NCBI RefSeq assembly: GCF_022581195.2 | Contig: NC_061460.1 | Span: forward strand, 13,427,501 to 13,491,500 | Direction of reading: 5' to 3' | From: Helicoverpa zea | Lineage: Eukaryota; Arthropoda; Insecta; Lepidoptera; Noctuidae | Length of the DNA: 64,000 nucleotides | Shown here: positions 8,530-18,236 of the stretch, piece by piece | Layout of the letters: the number at the start of each line of letters is the position of its first letter | Numbering within the stretch: the first letter of the stretch is position 1 | The notes under the pieces: generated by a model | Databases searched by the model: none | What the model was told of the DNA's origin: nothing | Seen by the model: only the letters and a program-made list of their open reading frames with translations | Program-made: the position numbers and the translations under genes

Positions 8530-10330
8530 ATAATTGATACATCGAACATAGAAACTTTTCTTTCTTGGTCCGAATAGGTCCAAAAAGAAGTGATTAACGT
8601 ACAATTCTTCACTTCTTTCGAGGTATGTAGTGTAATCTATGGGTTGAGGTGCGGTCGTAGTGCGGTATATTTTATGAGCTGTGTTTGTGACTCCTTGAAA
8701 ATATTTCTACATGAGTAAAGGTACATAGAGTAAAGTAATATATAGGTAGGTTCTGAAATTGATTTATTTGTGAGAGTTATATGTGTTGAAAAAAGTAGTG
8801 TTATGTAAATAAGAATGAAAGGTGGGTACGCTCGAGAACCTATATTTTGTATTCAGAGCGCGTCGTTCCCCGCATTTTTCTTAGGCCTGTTGCGTGACGC
8901 CACATTTCGCTATCCACCGAGAAAATTAAAGTAGTATAAAAAATGCGTGTACAGCGTGTCGAAGGTAGACTATCAAGCTCGTACATAATAGTGCGGGCTG
9001 CGGGTAACCCTCTGGCCTCAGGTAATGTGGGAGGGTTTAATCTGCCCTCCGTTGACGAGGGTCGACTATTTGCTGGCACCTGTGACACCGGCAGCCACGG
9101 CGCCATCAGCCGACCTAAATACTTGCGTCACGTCAATTTATTGCGAAACAATTACAACACACTTGTATTCAAGAGCGGCTCGGCTTTGCACTCTCATTGT
9201 TGCCGTCAAGAGGGCCGGCCAATGTAGGGACACCTTACCTACTTATTACATTTGTTGTGTCCATTTCTGACAAATCTGCCTTGCATAAATAGGAGTTTAA
9301 AAGATCGTACAAAGTCCACAGATGGTGTCAATATCTGCATAAATATACTTACCTACATAAGTCATCGTCTTACTATATTACATGTCTTAGATATTTAACA
9401 ACATAAAGCACAGTGACAACCGTTGGAAAATATTATAATTGTGATAAAATATTAGTGGCCGTCTCTCCGGTGGCAACGCGGCCGGGTCGCTAAAAGCGTG
9501 AAATTCAACAGCTACAGGGTGTCGATACTCGGCTCATCAATCATCCGTAAAACAAACGACCGCCACGCGACAGCCGCGCGTAATGTATACCCGACGTGAT
9601 ACTCTACACGCGCACAGGTATGCTATGTCGCGGTCTACCTACTACATATATATATGTACCTACTTCAAATAAATCTATTTTAACTGCGACAGCACTCCGC
9701 AAATCTGCAGAAAAGACCAGTCTCAAAACACAAAACTAGGTGCATATACAAGGTGTTGATTTGCATTTGTGCCATAGTTCAGGAGGAGGACATACAATAC
9801 GTAAATAATCGATTGAAATTACAGTAGATGGGAAATAACTAATATGCACTGCTTTTTTTGTCATTGTAATATCATGGTATTTCCGAAGTAATCCAATTTT
9901 ATGAATGAAATTTATGAGTGATTGTTGCGTATGCTTTGTGTTTGCGTTTGTGTGAGGGTGCAGCACGGTTTTAACGCCAGTAACATACGCGCCAAGTTTA
10001 AATAAGGCTAGATGACATTTACGGAATTCCGAAAAAAAATTAAAGAAAAAAAATTACGTACCAATTTTTTTATTGATTTGGGTCGAGAATCATTAGCATA
10101 ATTACCTCCTTGAATATGGCACTGATGCAAATCAACAGCTTGTATAACTTTGTTCTCGCAGCAACCAGTCCCTCAAAGAGGTCGTGGCCACATTAATTCG
10201 ATGCAGCTTTGAGCTAGTTTTGACAAATCAAATATATAATTGAAATTTGCTCAAATTAAAAAGAAGTCGCGAGCGGTTTAAGAACTACTTACAAATAGAA
10301 AATTGACTAGTATCTACTTCTTAATTCAAT
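8530..10330. other. Non-coding stretch, nothing recognised
   Basis: Mixed AT-rich DNA with GC-rich patches at about 8985-9120 and 9460-9610. Frames are short and low in quality. I see no RNA gene, repeat array or transposon boundary that I can name. Confidence 0.5.
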
Positions 10331-10466
10331 GTAAAGGAGTCATAGAACAAGTACATAAGGAAGTAGATAGGGGTAGTATAAGGTAGCACATAGGGAGAGT
10401 GCCTATAGGTATAAGAAACGGAAACTATGTAGTGTGAGTATATTGGGGGAGTATAAGTGATGTACA
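10330..10466 (+). repeat. Degenerate 13-mer satellite (GGGAGTACATAAG type), left block
   Basis: Loose tandem repeats of a GGGGAGTACATAAG-like unit of about 13 bp, with variants such as GGAAGTAGATAG and GGGGAGTATAAG. The array is interrupted by the retroelement fragment at 10476-11361 and continues at 11371-11710. Confidence 0.7.
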
Positions 10467-11370
10467 AAAGGGAATCACCGTCTTCCCAAAGACAGTGGGA
10501 TGAGCCGCTCTGCAGAGTAACCCGGAATAGTTTGATAGAAACGGCAATTACTCCTGCTGAGTGAGCGCGCCTACTGGCTGTGGGTAGATGGGAGACTGGG
10601 CTTTGGCTTCAGGCACTACCGTCGTCAAACATTGGCACCATGTTTGACGATACAACTTTCCGCCTCGCTACTTGTTTACGTATAGGAGCGCCGTGCTGCT
10701 CCCCTCATCGCTGCCACTGTGGTGAGGCTGTCGCCAGCCTCGGACACCACGGCCAGTCGTGCAGCCGTAGTGCGGGCCGTATTGCGCGGCATGCAAACAT
10801 CAATGACATTATACGTCGAGCTCTTGTTGCTGTCGGGGTACCAGCTGTATTAGAACCAAACGGCAAGTCTGGTCTCTTAAGACCAGACGGTATGTCGTTA
10901 TTCCCTTGGAAGATAGGTAGGCCTTTAGTATGGGACGCAACCTGTGTCGATACTCTTGCGCCATCACACCTTCCAAGTTCTGCGTGCTGTGCTGCTGCTG
11001 CCGCTGCGGCTGCGGAGAACCTCAAGCGGCGGAAATATAGTGGCCTTGTCGGAAACTATATTTTCGAACCGTTTGGGGTTGAAACCCTCGGGTCGTGGGG
11101 TCCGAATGCCCACATTCTATTTAAAGATCTCTCTAGGCGGCTGGTTGACGCTTCTCGTGACCAGAAGGCTGGCTATTACCTCGGACAAAGAATCAGCATG
11201 GCGATCCAACAAGGTAATGCTGCCAGCCTCTTGGGCACGCTCCCAGTTGACAGCGATGGGGACGAATTTTTTGACGCTTTTTAGTTGTTTGTTTTACTAA
11301 GATAGTTTTTGATATTTATTGTAAATATGTATTGTAAATAAAAATAAAAACTCAAATTGTCAAAGGGAAT
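10467..11370 (+). mobile_element. 5'-truncated retroelement fragment with 9-bp target duplication
   Basis: AAAGGGAAT at 10467-10475 and 11362-11370 flanks an insertion of about 890 bp that carries a broken coding remnant, a stop at 11282-11284 and an A-rich 3' end (AATAAAAATAAAAAC). The insertion splits the 13-mer satellite into two blocks, and the direct repeat supports a single integration event. The element family has not been named securely. Confidence 0.7.
10480..11284 (+). pseudogene. Retroelement-type C-terminal remnant with zinc motif and PDG...WD block
   Basis: An open frame from about 10562 to 11284 encodes a zinc-finger-like CHCGEAVASLGHHGQSC, a block RPDGMSLFPWKIGRPLVWD followed by TCVDTLAPSHLP, and a tail with GYYLGQRISMAIQQGNAAS. 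I know this arrangement as a recurrent repeat-derived protein family in insects and other animals that is probably the C-terminus of a retroelement. The PD...D spacing suggests a restriction-like endonuclease fold, but that is inference. The same frame continues upstream (QRQWDEPLCRVTRNSLIET), broken by an in-frame TGA at about 10560, so the copy is truncated and inactive. An alanine run (AAAAAAAA) sits in the middle. Confidence 0.65.
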
Positions 11371-11710
11371 TCATTAGAAAAGTAGATACGGGATCGAGTT
11401 CATAATGCAGTTTAGAAGGGAGTTTATAAGGGGAGTATATAAAGTAGTATAGAGGGGAGTACATAATGGAGTACATAGGGAGAATGAGGGAGTACATAAG
11501 CAGGGTACATAGGTAGTATTCGGGAAGTAGGTACATAAGGCAGTTCAGAAGGTTGTATATTGCGGGGAGTACATAGGCCAGATCAGAAGGTTGTACATTG
11601 CGGGGAGTACATAAGGTAGTTCAGAAGGTTATACATTGCGAGGAATACATAAGCAAGTATATAAGGAAGATCATGGGGGAGTGCATAAGGGAGTATATGT
11701 ATAGCAGCGG
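11371..11710 (+). repeat. Degenerate 13-mer satellite (GGGAGTACATAAG type), right block
   Basis: The same unit as at 10330-10466, with many clear copies such as GGGGAGTACATA and GGGAGTACATAAG. Within it a longer unit of about 48 bp (GTTCAGAAGGTTGTACATTG plus the 13-mer) repeats three times at about 11540-11640. Confidence 0.75.
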
Positions 11711-12424
11711 TTCGTTAGAAATTACACGTATGTATTGTGAGAATAATCCTGAAATCAATGTGCTATTTTGTAACCAGACACTTACTTAAGTGTGTCATCC
11801 ATTCGTCCATTGAAACCTGTGGACACAGGTACAGGACACGTTTATTATTAACCTTCATAGTTTCATTAAGCAGACGTAGATTAGAGTGACAGTGAGTATC
11901 AATATTAACACGAATTGAATATAGGTATTGAATATTATTTATAATGAATATTATCATCCTCAGCGCTTCCAGACAGTTCAAGTGAAAGCGCTCAAAAATT
12001 CCTACTTCCGAACTAGAATTTTATTAGAAAAGTTTGTTTTAAGAGAAAATCAAAGTGAACGTCATTGTCAGCGCAGATAATGGTGGGCGTTTGCGCGCTA
12101 CTTTATAATTTACGAGTGGCGAGCTATTCAGTCAGTGGGGCGGCTCCGGCTTGTATTTTATTATAACTGTCAATATAAACTCCATTAGCCGTCCGCATAT
12201 TATTTATCCGCAGGATGAGCTCCGAATCCCCGGAACGCCTTCAAACTTTATTTAAGGTCGTAAAGAACAAGAGGAAATTGTAAGCCTATAATGCAAATGT
12301 ACTTAGTCAAATTGAACTTCCCGGACAAAAAATTAAAATCTGAAAGTTGTGTGGGAGCGCGTCAGACCGAGGGCGGGCCGCACTAACTTTTAAAGCTTCT
12401 GGGAACCACTCACTTTGTTTGCTT
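11711..12424. other. Non-coding stretch, nothing recognised
   Basis: No coding block or RNA gene is seen. The section 12040-12240 is more GC-balanced (CAGTCAGTGGGGCGGCTCC) and could be unique or regulatory DNA. Confidence 0.45.
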
Positions 12425-13484
12425 TTTATTTATTCTTATTTCCTTTACATTTTTGTCTTAAATTGTATTTTTGCAAAGGACAATGCCAGGGTCTGGGCTC
12501 ATAGTTTGCCCAGCAGTGGGAGTAGTTCCAGAGGGTTCCTTAGTGCACTCTGAACACGTAATGCAAATATTTTTGAAATCGCTCCCTGGGGTCCCGAGGA
12601 AAACCAGTTCAAATATTCTCCATGAAGAGTCACTTGACAAGGCCTGAGCCATTTGCCCAGTAGTAGGAGTGTTTGGAATTGGTTCTTTACTTCACTCTTA
12701 ACACGAAATTAAAATATTTTTGAAATCGGTCCCAGGGGTCCCGAGAAAAACCGGTTCAAATGTTCTCCTTAGATATTCACTTAACAAAGTCTTTGGCATT
12801 TGCCCAGTAGTGGGAGTGGTCAAAATAGGTTCTTTACTACACTCTTAACATGAAATCCAAATATTTTTGAAATCGGTCCCTGGGGTCCGGAGAAAAACCG
12901 GTTCTAATATTCCACATGAACTGTCGCTTTACAACGCCTATGTCATTTGCCCAGTAGTGGGAGTGATTGAAATAGGTTCCTTACTTCACTCTTAACATGA
13001 AATTAAAATATTTTTAAAATCGGTCCCAGGGGTCCTGAGAAAAACCGGTTCAAATGTTCTCCTTAGATAGTCACTTAACAAAGTCTTTGGCATTTGCCCA
13101 GTAGTGGGAGTGATTGAAATAGGTTCCTTACTTCACTCTTAACATGAAATTAAAATATTTTTATAATCGGTCCCAGGGGTCCCGAGAAAAACCGGTTCAA
13201 ATGTTCTCCTTAGATAGTCACTTAACAAAGTCTTTGGCATTTGCCCAGTAGTGGGAGTGGTTAAAGTAAATTCTTTACTTCACTTTTAACATGAAATTAA
13301 AATATTTTTGAAATCGGTCCCTGGGGTCCGGGTGAAAAACCGGTTCTTATATTCCACATGAACAATCGCTTCACAAAGCCTGTGCCATTTGCCCAGTAGT
13401 GGGAGTGATTGAAATAGATTCTTTACTTCACTCTAAACATGAAATCAAAATATTTTTGAAATCGGTCCCAGGGGTCCCGAGAGA
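12425..13484. repeat. 147-bp tandem repeat array, about seven copies
   Basis: The anchor TTTGCCCAGTAGTGGGAG recurs at 12505, 12652, 12799, 12946, 13093, 13240 and 13388, a period of 147 bp (last step 148). Each unit also contains AAATCGGTCCCAGGGGTCC and GAAAAACCGGTTC. Two subtypes are visible: one with CTCCTTAGATAGTCACTTAA (units starting 12652, 12946 and 13093) and one with ATTCCACATGAAC (units starting 12799 and 13240). The first unit is the most diverged. Confidence 0.9.
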
Positions 13485-13739
13485 TTAATCTGATAAGACT
13501 TTTCTGCCAAATAAGTCTTAGGATCTCGCTGTCAGGATCCAGTGCTGGAAAATGTTGGAATGGGTTTTTTTTACTGTGATTTTCAAATAAATTCTAAAAG
13601 CGTTGGATTCTAATAAGAACTGACAATGATTTTCTGAAAAAAAAAGGCAATTACCGCAATATTTTTGAATTTACGGTTTAAATCTACAAGGTGCCTGCGC
13701 AATAAGCTATCTTCTAGAAAAATCTTATCAAGAGGAATA

Positions 13740-14115
13740 AAATAAGCTCGAACATGAGGTAGTTAGTAGATACCGTTGAGGAGTTCCCTCGTCTCTCTGT
13801 CGTCTCCATTGTCAGGTCAGATCTTAACCTTTACAGTTTTGTGGTGTCTGACACATATACCCGAATGACAAGGTTTTACTCGATATGTGTCTACAATTTT
13901 TCGAGAGTCGCTCCCGATTTTTTTAGAGGTTCCATCACCAGACCCTGGGCCGGATGACAAATGAACCATTGAGGAAGTAAGCCCTTACAAACAATAAAAT
14001 AATTGTTGAAATCGATTGGTAAACGACGGAGTTATGCACGTACAAACGTAAAAAGAATACAAATGAATTAAGAACCTCCTCCATTTTTGGAAGTCGGTTA
14101 ACAAAAAGTAGTCGT
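13740..14115. repeat. Dispersed lepidopteran repeat copy
   Basis: It contains GGTTCCATCACCAGACCCTGG, GAACCTCCTCCATTTTTGG and GAAGTCGGTTAACAAAAAG, which I recognise from a widespread lepidopteran interspersed family often found as 3' ends of truncated copies. No coding sequence remains. The right end is near 14110. Confidence 0.55.
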
Positions 14116-14439
14116 GTACAATACCTCGTATTTGTCAATGAATATAATTCATTTCAATTAAGGTAATAAAAGTGGAATAGTTAAGAGTTCGTAAGCTTAT
14201 TTTTATGTAATATTGAATAAGAGTCAAACCAGTTTTTCTCAGGACTCCCGGGATAGATTTCGAAATGCTTTGGTCTGGGACCTAATATAAGCCTATGGAA
14301 CATAATACACTATGCAGTTACTGTGGGCAACACTTGAGCCCAACTTCCATACAAAGATTAGCATTGTCCTTTATGCCTAAATTGGCCATTTTATTTACTT
14401 CTATATAATATACTTATTTTTAATTGGTAGCTCCTATTC
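14116..14439. other. Short unique-looking AT-rich spacer
   Basis: No coding, RNA or repeat feature is recognised. It contains a CAGTTTTTCTCAGGACTCCC stretch vaguely like the 147-bp repeat unit. Confidence 0.4.
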
Positions 14440-14799
14440 CAAAAACCTGCTTGTAAGTAGAGCGCATCCTTTCATGAGGTGATAGTATAGGTCAATACGG
14501 ACCAATTTGACCATGGTATACACTGGGCAAAAGTGAACCCTTTTCAAGATAATCGAACTTGCAAGATTTTTTCTTATAATGTCGTCTAGGTGGATAGCTA
14601 CATAAATGTAAATATTTTTTAAGTAAGCTGCACAAAAAGAAAAAGTAATTGTCAAAAATAAGTTCAGTAATTCAGCATAAAGAGCTGTTTGCTATAAATG
14701 TCTTCTGTGTTTTGTACAGTTTTATGGTTTGTTATTTTTATGAAGTGATTCATCTTCCATCCAAGAACACACAAAAATCCGCAAAAACGAGACTTTTAA
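14440..14799. mobile_element. MITE copy 1, left part (interrupted by Helitron 1)
   Basis: The left inverted-repeat arm (TTGTAAGTAGAGCGCATCC, then TCATGAGGTGATAGTATAGG) matches the arms of the MITE at 17444-18039. The copy continues to CGAGACTTTTAA at 14799, where Helitron 1 begins, and resumes at 17336. The outermost few bases at 14440 have diverged from the GTATAC end. Confidence 0.8.
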
Positions 14800-15054
14800 T
14801 CTATACATATAATAAATCTGTAAAAAAACTGTGTCTGTACATTGAATATATTAAAAAAATAATAATTGGGTGGGGTTTAGAAACAGTAATGGAGCACAAA
14901 TCCAAAAAAAAAATTCTGTCTATATGTCTGTATGTCTGTATGTCTGTATGTCTGTATGTCTGTTTGTTTGTACACGCTAATCTTCCGAACTACTGAACGG
15001 ATTTCAATGATTTTTTCTTTGTTGTATCAGTATTAAGCCTGGTCAACATATAGA

Positions 15055-15600
15055 CTATAATTTATCTTCGAAACTTGAAGACCTGATGCAGAACACCAAC
15101 AGACCAACAAAACTATAAGAGATACAAAAATGGTGTCATGGCAAAAATTGTTTCATGTGATGAGCATTTTCAGCTGAGATAATAAATTTGAAGATCTGGA
15201 ACACCTGATGTGGAACCCCAAGAGCCCAGCTTCTCTGTACCATATACAGGTATGCCGTTTTAGCAAAAGTTGTTCAATTTGATAAGCACTTTCTATTGAC
15301 TTATACAAATTGAAGATCTAAAACACCTGATGTGGAACTCCAGGGGCCCAGCTAGACTATAGCATATAGAGGTATGACGTTTTAGCAAAAGTTGTTCAAT
15401 CTGATAAGCACTCTCTGTTGACTTATAAAAATTGAAGATGTAAAACACCTGATGTGGAAACCCAGGAGCCCAGCTAGACTATAGCTTATAAAGATATGAC
15501 GTTTTAGCAAAAGTGGTTCAATCTGATAAGCACTCTCTATTTTGACGTATAAACATCGAAGATCTGAAACACCTGATGTGGAACTTCAAGAGCAATACTA
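15055..15600 (+). repeat. 122-124-bp tandem repeats inside Helitron 1
   Basis: The anchor ACACCTGATGTGGAA occurs at 15201, 15323, 15445 and 15569, with a diverged first copy near 15077. Each unit also has GTTTTAGCAAAAGTTGTTCA and GATAAGCACT. Internal tandem arrays are common in non-autonomous Helitrons. Confidence 0.85.
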
Positions 15601-15829
15601 CACTTGAAATGTATAGAAATGAATGTTATGAAATAGGTATGGTGAATCAAAAAAAGTAATTAGTCCGTCTTTTAGATAACCCTAAAATAATGGACACGTA
15701 TTTTTTCTTTTCTCCTTCTCACAAACAAATAATAACAAAGATATAACACGCTTGAATTTTGTGTTAAGTCACTGCTTAGTACAAATTTTACATACCTAGA
15801 CGTGGCGTCACGAGCCCCCACTCTCCGAA

Positions 15830-16610
15830 TTTTTTGCGTTATATATATCTCATTATTATTTTGTATGTCTCTTCCAGACCTCGGGACTACAGAGTTCCGA
15901 ATTTTTGGGAGGCAAACGTGAGGCCAAAGCCAACACGCTGAAGCCCTTTTGAGACAACTTTAATGAAATGGTGACACAAAACCGACAATTATCCCTTTAT
16001 ACACTATAGAAATGAACCCAAGGACAATCCCCGGTGAACGTCGTTAAAAAAAAAGACAATCTGTGCTATACCATTGCAAACTGTGGATGAATACTACTTG
16101 GGCTATTGTGATGGGAGGCTAATGGACTAGGAATGGGGAAACTACGGCAACTATGGCTCCTGCCGATGACAATGTATTAGATACATGTAAAAATGGCAGG
16201 TGGAGACTCGCCAGCTCACTTACTGGGCCCCCGGGAATCTGTCACTGAATAGCAACAAAAGGGCAACAGGGACATGAGCGGCTGAAGTGTGAGGATACCT
16301 CGGCGGATTTTAAACGCAGATTACGCGCTCCCTGTGGGTCACTTACCACGAGGCACCTATCCTCCGAGCAGGGAGGGCTACTAACCCTGCTCAAGCGACT
16401 CCACTCTGGATGGTCAAGCCAAGCCAGAGGCGTGAGACCTACCCCCGTCATGGTTCACTCCGACCGGCCGGAGATGGGGGACAGTATACTTTCCCTGGAG
16501 AACTCAGTATATATGCCCCGCGGGGTCGCTACTCCCCGTCATCAGCCTCAGATATCCTGCGATGCTTATATCTCATTATTATTGTCGTTATTATCTCAAG
16601 AGCCTTTGTC
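15830..16610 (+). repeat. Dispersed GC-rich lepidopteran repeats inside Helitron 1
   Basis: The first block (about 15870-16045) has GAGACAACTTTAATGAAATG and CGACAATTATCCCTTTATAC. The second (about 16300-16570) has CGCTCCCTGTGGGTCACTTA, CAAGCGACTCCACTCTGGAT and GCCCCGCGGGGTCGCTACTC. I recognise both as repetitive lepidopteran sequence; neither encodes a protein. Confidence 0.55.
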
Positions 16611-16615
16611 CCAAT

Positions 16616-16857
16616 TATGTTAGGGTCGACTTCCAGTCACGATGCAACTGATTACCAGTGTTTTAAAAGGAGCGACTGCCTATTTGACCTCCACAACCCG
16701 GTTAACCGCTCAACCCTCAACACCCCTTGGTAAAACTGGTCAGACTTACTGGGTTCTGACTACCCATAACGACTGCCAAGAATGTTCAATGACAGCCGGA
16801 ACCTACAGTTTAACATCCCCTCCAAATAACGGTCATTGGTATCCAAAATATACGTAG
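16616..16857 (+). repeat. SINE-like repeat segment inside Helitron 1
   Basis: It matches the family at 56036-56267 and 59558-59762: GGGTCGACTTCCAGTC, CAGTGTTTTAAAAGGAGCGA, CTGCCTATTTGACCTCC, CCTTGGTAAAACTGGTCAGA, GACTGCCAAGAATGTTCAAT and GACAGCCGGAACCTACAG. It is the most diverged copy and lies about 480 bp from the Helitron 3' end. Confidence 0.75.
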
Positions 16858-17335
16858 AAAGTACATACGAACTTAGAAAAGTTGCATTGGCAGGTACTTG
16901 CCAGACCTGGAATTAAAGACGCACGCTCATACTTGAGAGATTGGTTCTCTACCCACTAAACCACCACGACTTCCACTAAGTCATCACGACTTTGTCATCT
17001 CAGTAACATTTAATGTTTTTTACGTAATAATACGTGTAATATTTTTGCCACACACAACTTAAATGCGGACTAATTAGAATCACTACTTTTATCCCTATGG
17101 TAACGTCTATTGCGGTTCGGTTCTCAGCGTTTTGTTTAGTCTGCTGTGCTTTTGCCGTTAAAGTACAAAAATTAAATATATGGAACATTTCTAATGGCTA
17201 TGCGTATTCCGTTGTTTTCAAGTCAACGGGCCCTTAAAATTCAATATCAGACGATTCAGATCTTTGATTTTGCTGACCCCGTAGTCGCTGGCATAAGGGA
17301 CAGGATCCGCGTACGAAGTCGCGGGCAGAAGCTAG

Positions 17336-17449
17336 TTAATAATAAAAAATATGTGACGACTTATTAAGAAAAAATCTTGAAGTTCGATTATCTTGAAAGG
17401 GTTAACTTTTGTCAAAGGATGCGCTCTACTTACAAGTAACCCAGTATAC
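17336..17449. mobile_element. MITE copy 1, right part
   Basis: It resumes with TTAATAATAAAAAATATG and ends with the arm GGATGCGCTCTACTTACAAG and TAACCCAGTATAC, complementary to the left arm at 14450. Its terminal GTATAC at 17444-17449 is also the first GTATAC of MITE copy 2. Confidence 0.85.
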
Positions 17450-18039
17450 AGGGTTACTGGTAAGTAGACCGCATCCTTTCATGAGGTGATAGTATAGGTC
17501 AATACGGACAAATTTGACCATGGGATACACTGGGCAAAAGTTAACCCGTTTCGAGATAATCGAATTTCAAGATCAGTCGTCTAGGTACACGTATTAATTT
17601 TCATTATTAGTCAAAAGTCTCGTTTTTGTGGATTTTTGTGTGTTTTTTGATAGAAGATGAATCACTTCATGATAACAAACCATAAAACTGTACAAATCAC
17701 AGAGGAAATTATAGCGAACAGCAATTACTTTTTTAGTAGCTATTTTCTCAAAAATATTACTCTTCATTTTTTTGTGCAGAATACTTAAAAAACATCTACA
17801 TTTATCTAGCTATCCAAAAAGGCACAAAACACACAAAAAACCGCATAAACGAGACTTTTAACTAATAATAAAAATTTATACGTGTACCTAGACGACTTGT
17901 AAAGAAAAGATCTTGAAATTCGATTATCTTCAAACGGGTTAACTTTTGCCTAGTGTATCCCATGGTCAAATTTGTCCGTATTGACCTATACTATCACCTC
18001 ATGAAAGGATGCGGTCTACTTACCAGTAACCCTGTATAC
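17444..18039. mobile_element. MITE copy 2, 596 bp with about 215-bp inverted repeats
   Basis: The left arm starts GTATACAGGGTTACTGGTAA and the right arm ends with the reverse complement, TTACCAGTAACCCTGTATAC. The arms agree over roughly 215 bp with few differences, so the element can fold as a long hairpin. No transposase is present. It is not interrupted and so shows the state of MITE copy 1 before Helitron insertion. It ends 197 bp before the start codon of the glycosyltransferase gene. Confidence 0.88.
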
Positions 18040-18236
18040 GCGACATAGCTATTAATCCACTTTAAACCTACTTTAAAAGCTTTCATTGTAGATGCTGTAA
18101 AATGTTGAACATTTGCTACCTCGCTCGTCGCTCACGAAATGCTCACGAACCACCCGCTCCATTATGGCTCCATTGCGTTCACTCACCTCACTTCATTCAT
18201 CTGTCAAAACAAATTTGTGCCAGATTAACTCACAAA

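Larger units (their letters stand above)
14800..17335 (+). mobile_element. Helitron 1, non-autonomous, 2.5 kb
   Basis: It starts TCTATACATATAATAAATC after a host A and ends GCGGGCAGAAGCTAG before a host T, the 5'-TC...CTAG-3' structure and A/T target of Helitrons. No Rep/helicase coding sequence is seen, so it must have been moved in trans. Its interior holds TATGTCTG microsatellite repeats (about 14920-14960), a 122-124-bp tandem array (15055-15600), a dispersed GC-rich repeat and a SINE-like segment. The empty-site paralogue at about 17867-17875 (GACTTTTAACTAATAATAAA) confirms both boundaries. Confidence 0.85.

Noticed and set aside
18102..18236. Upstream start of the glycosyltransferase at 18102
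   Set aside because: It would add 45 residues before the membrane anchor in a weak start context; CACAAAATGA at 18237 fits insect start sites and family length.
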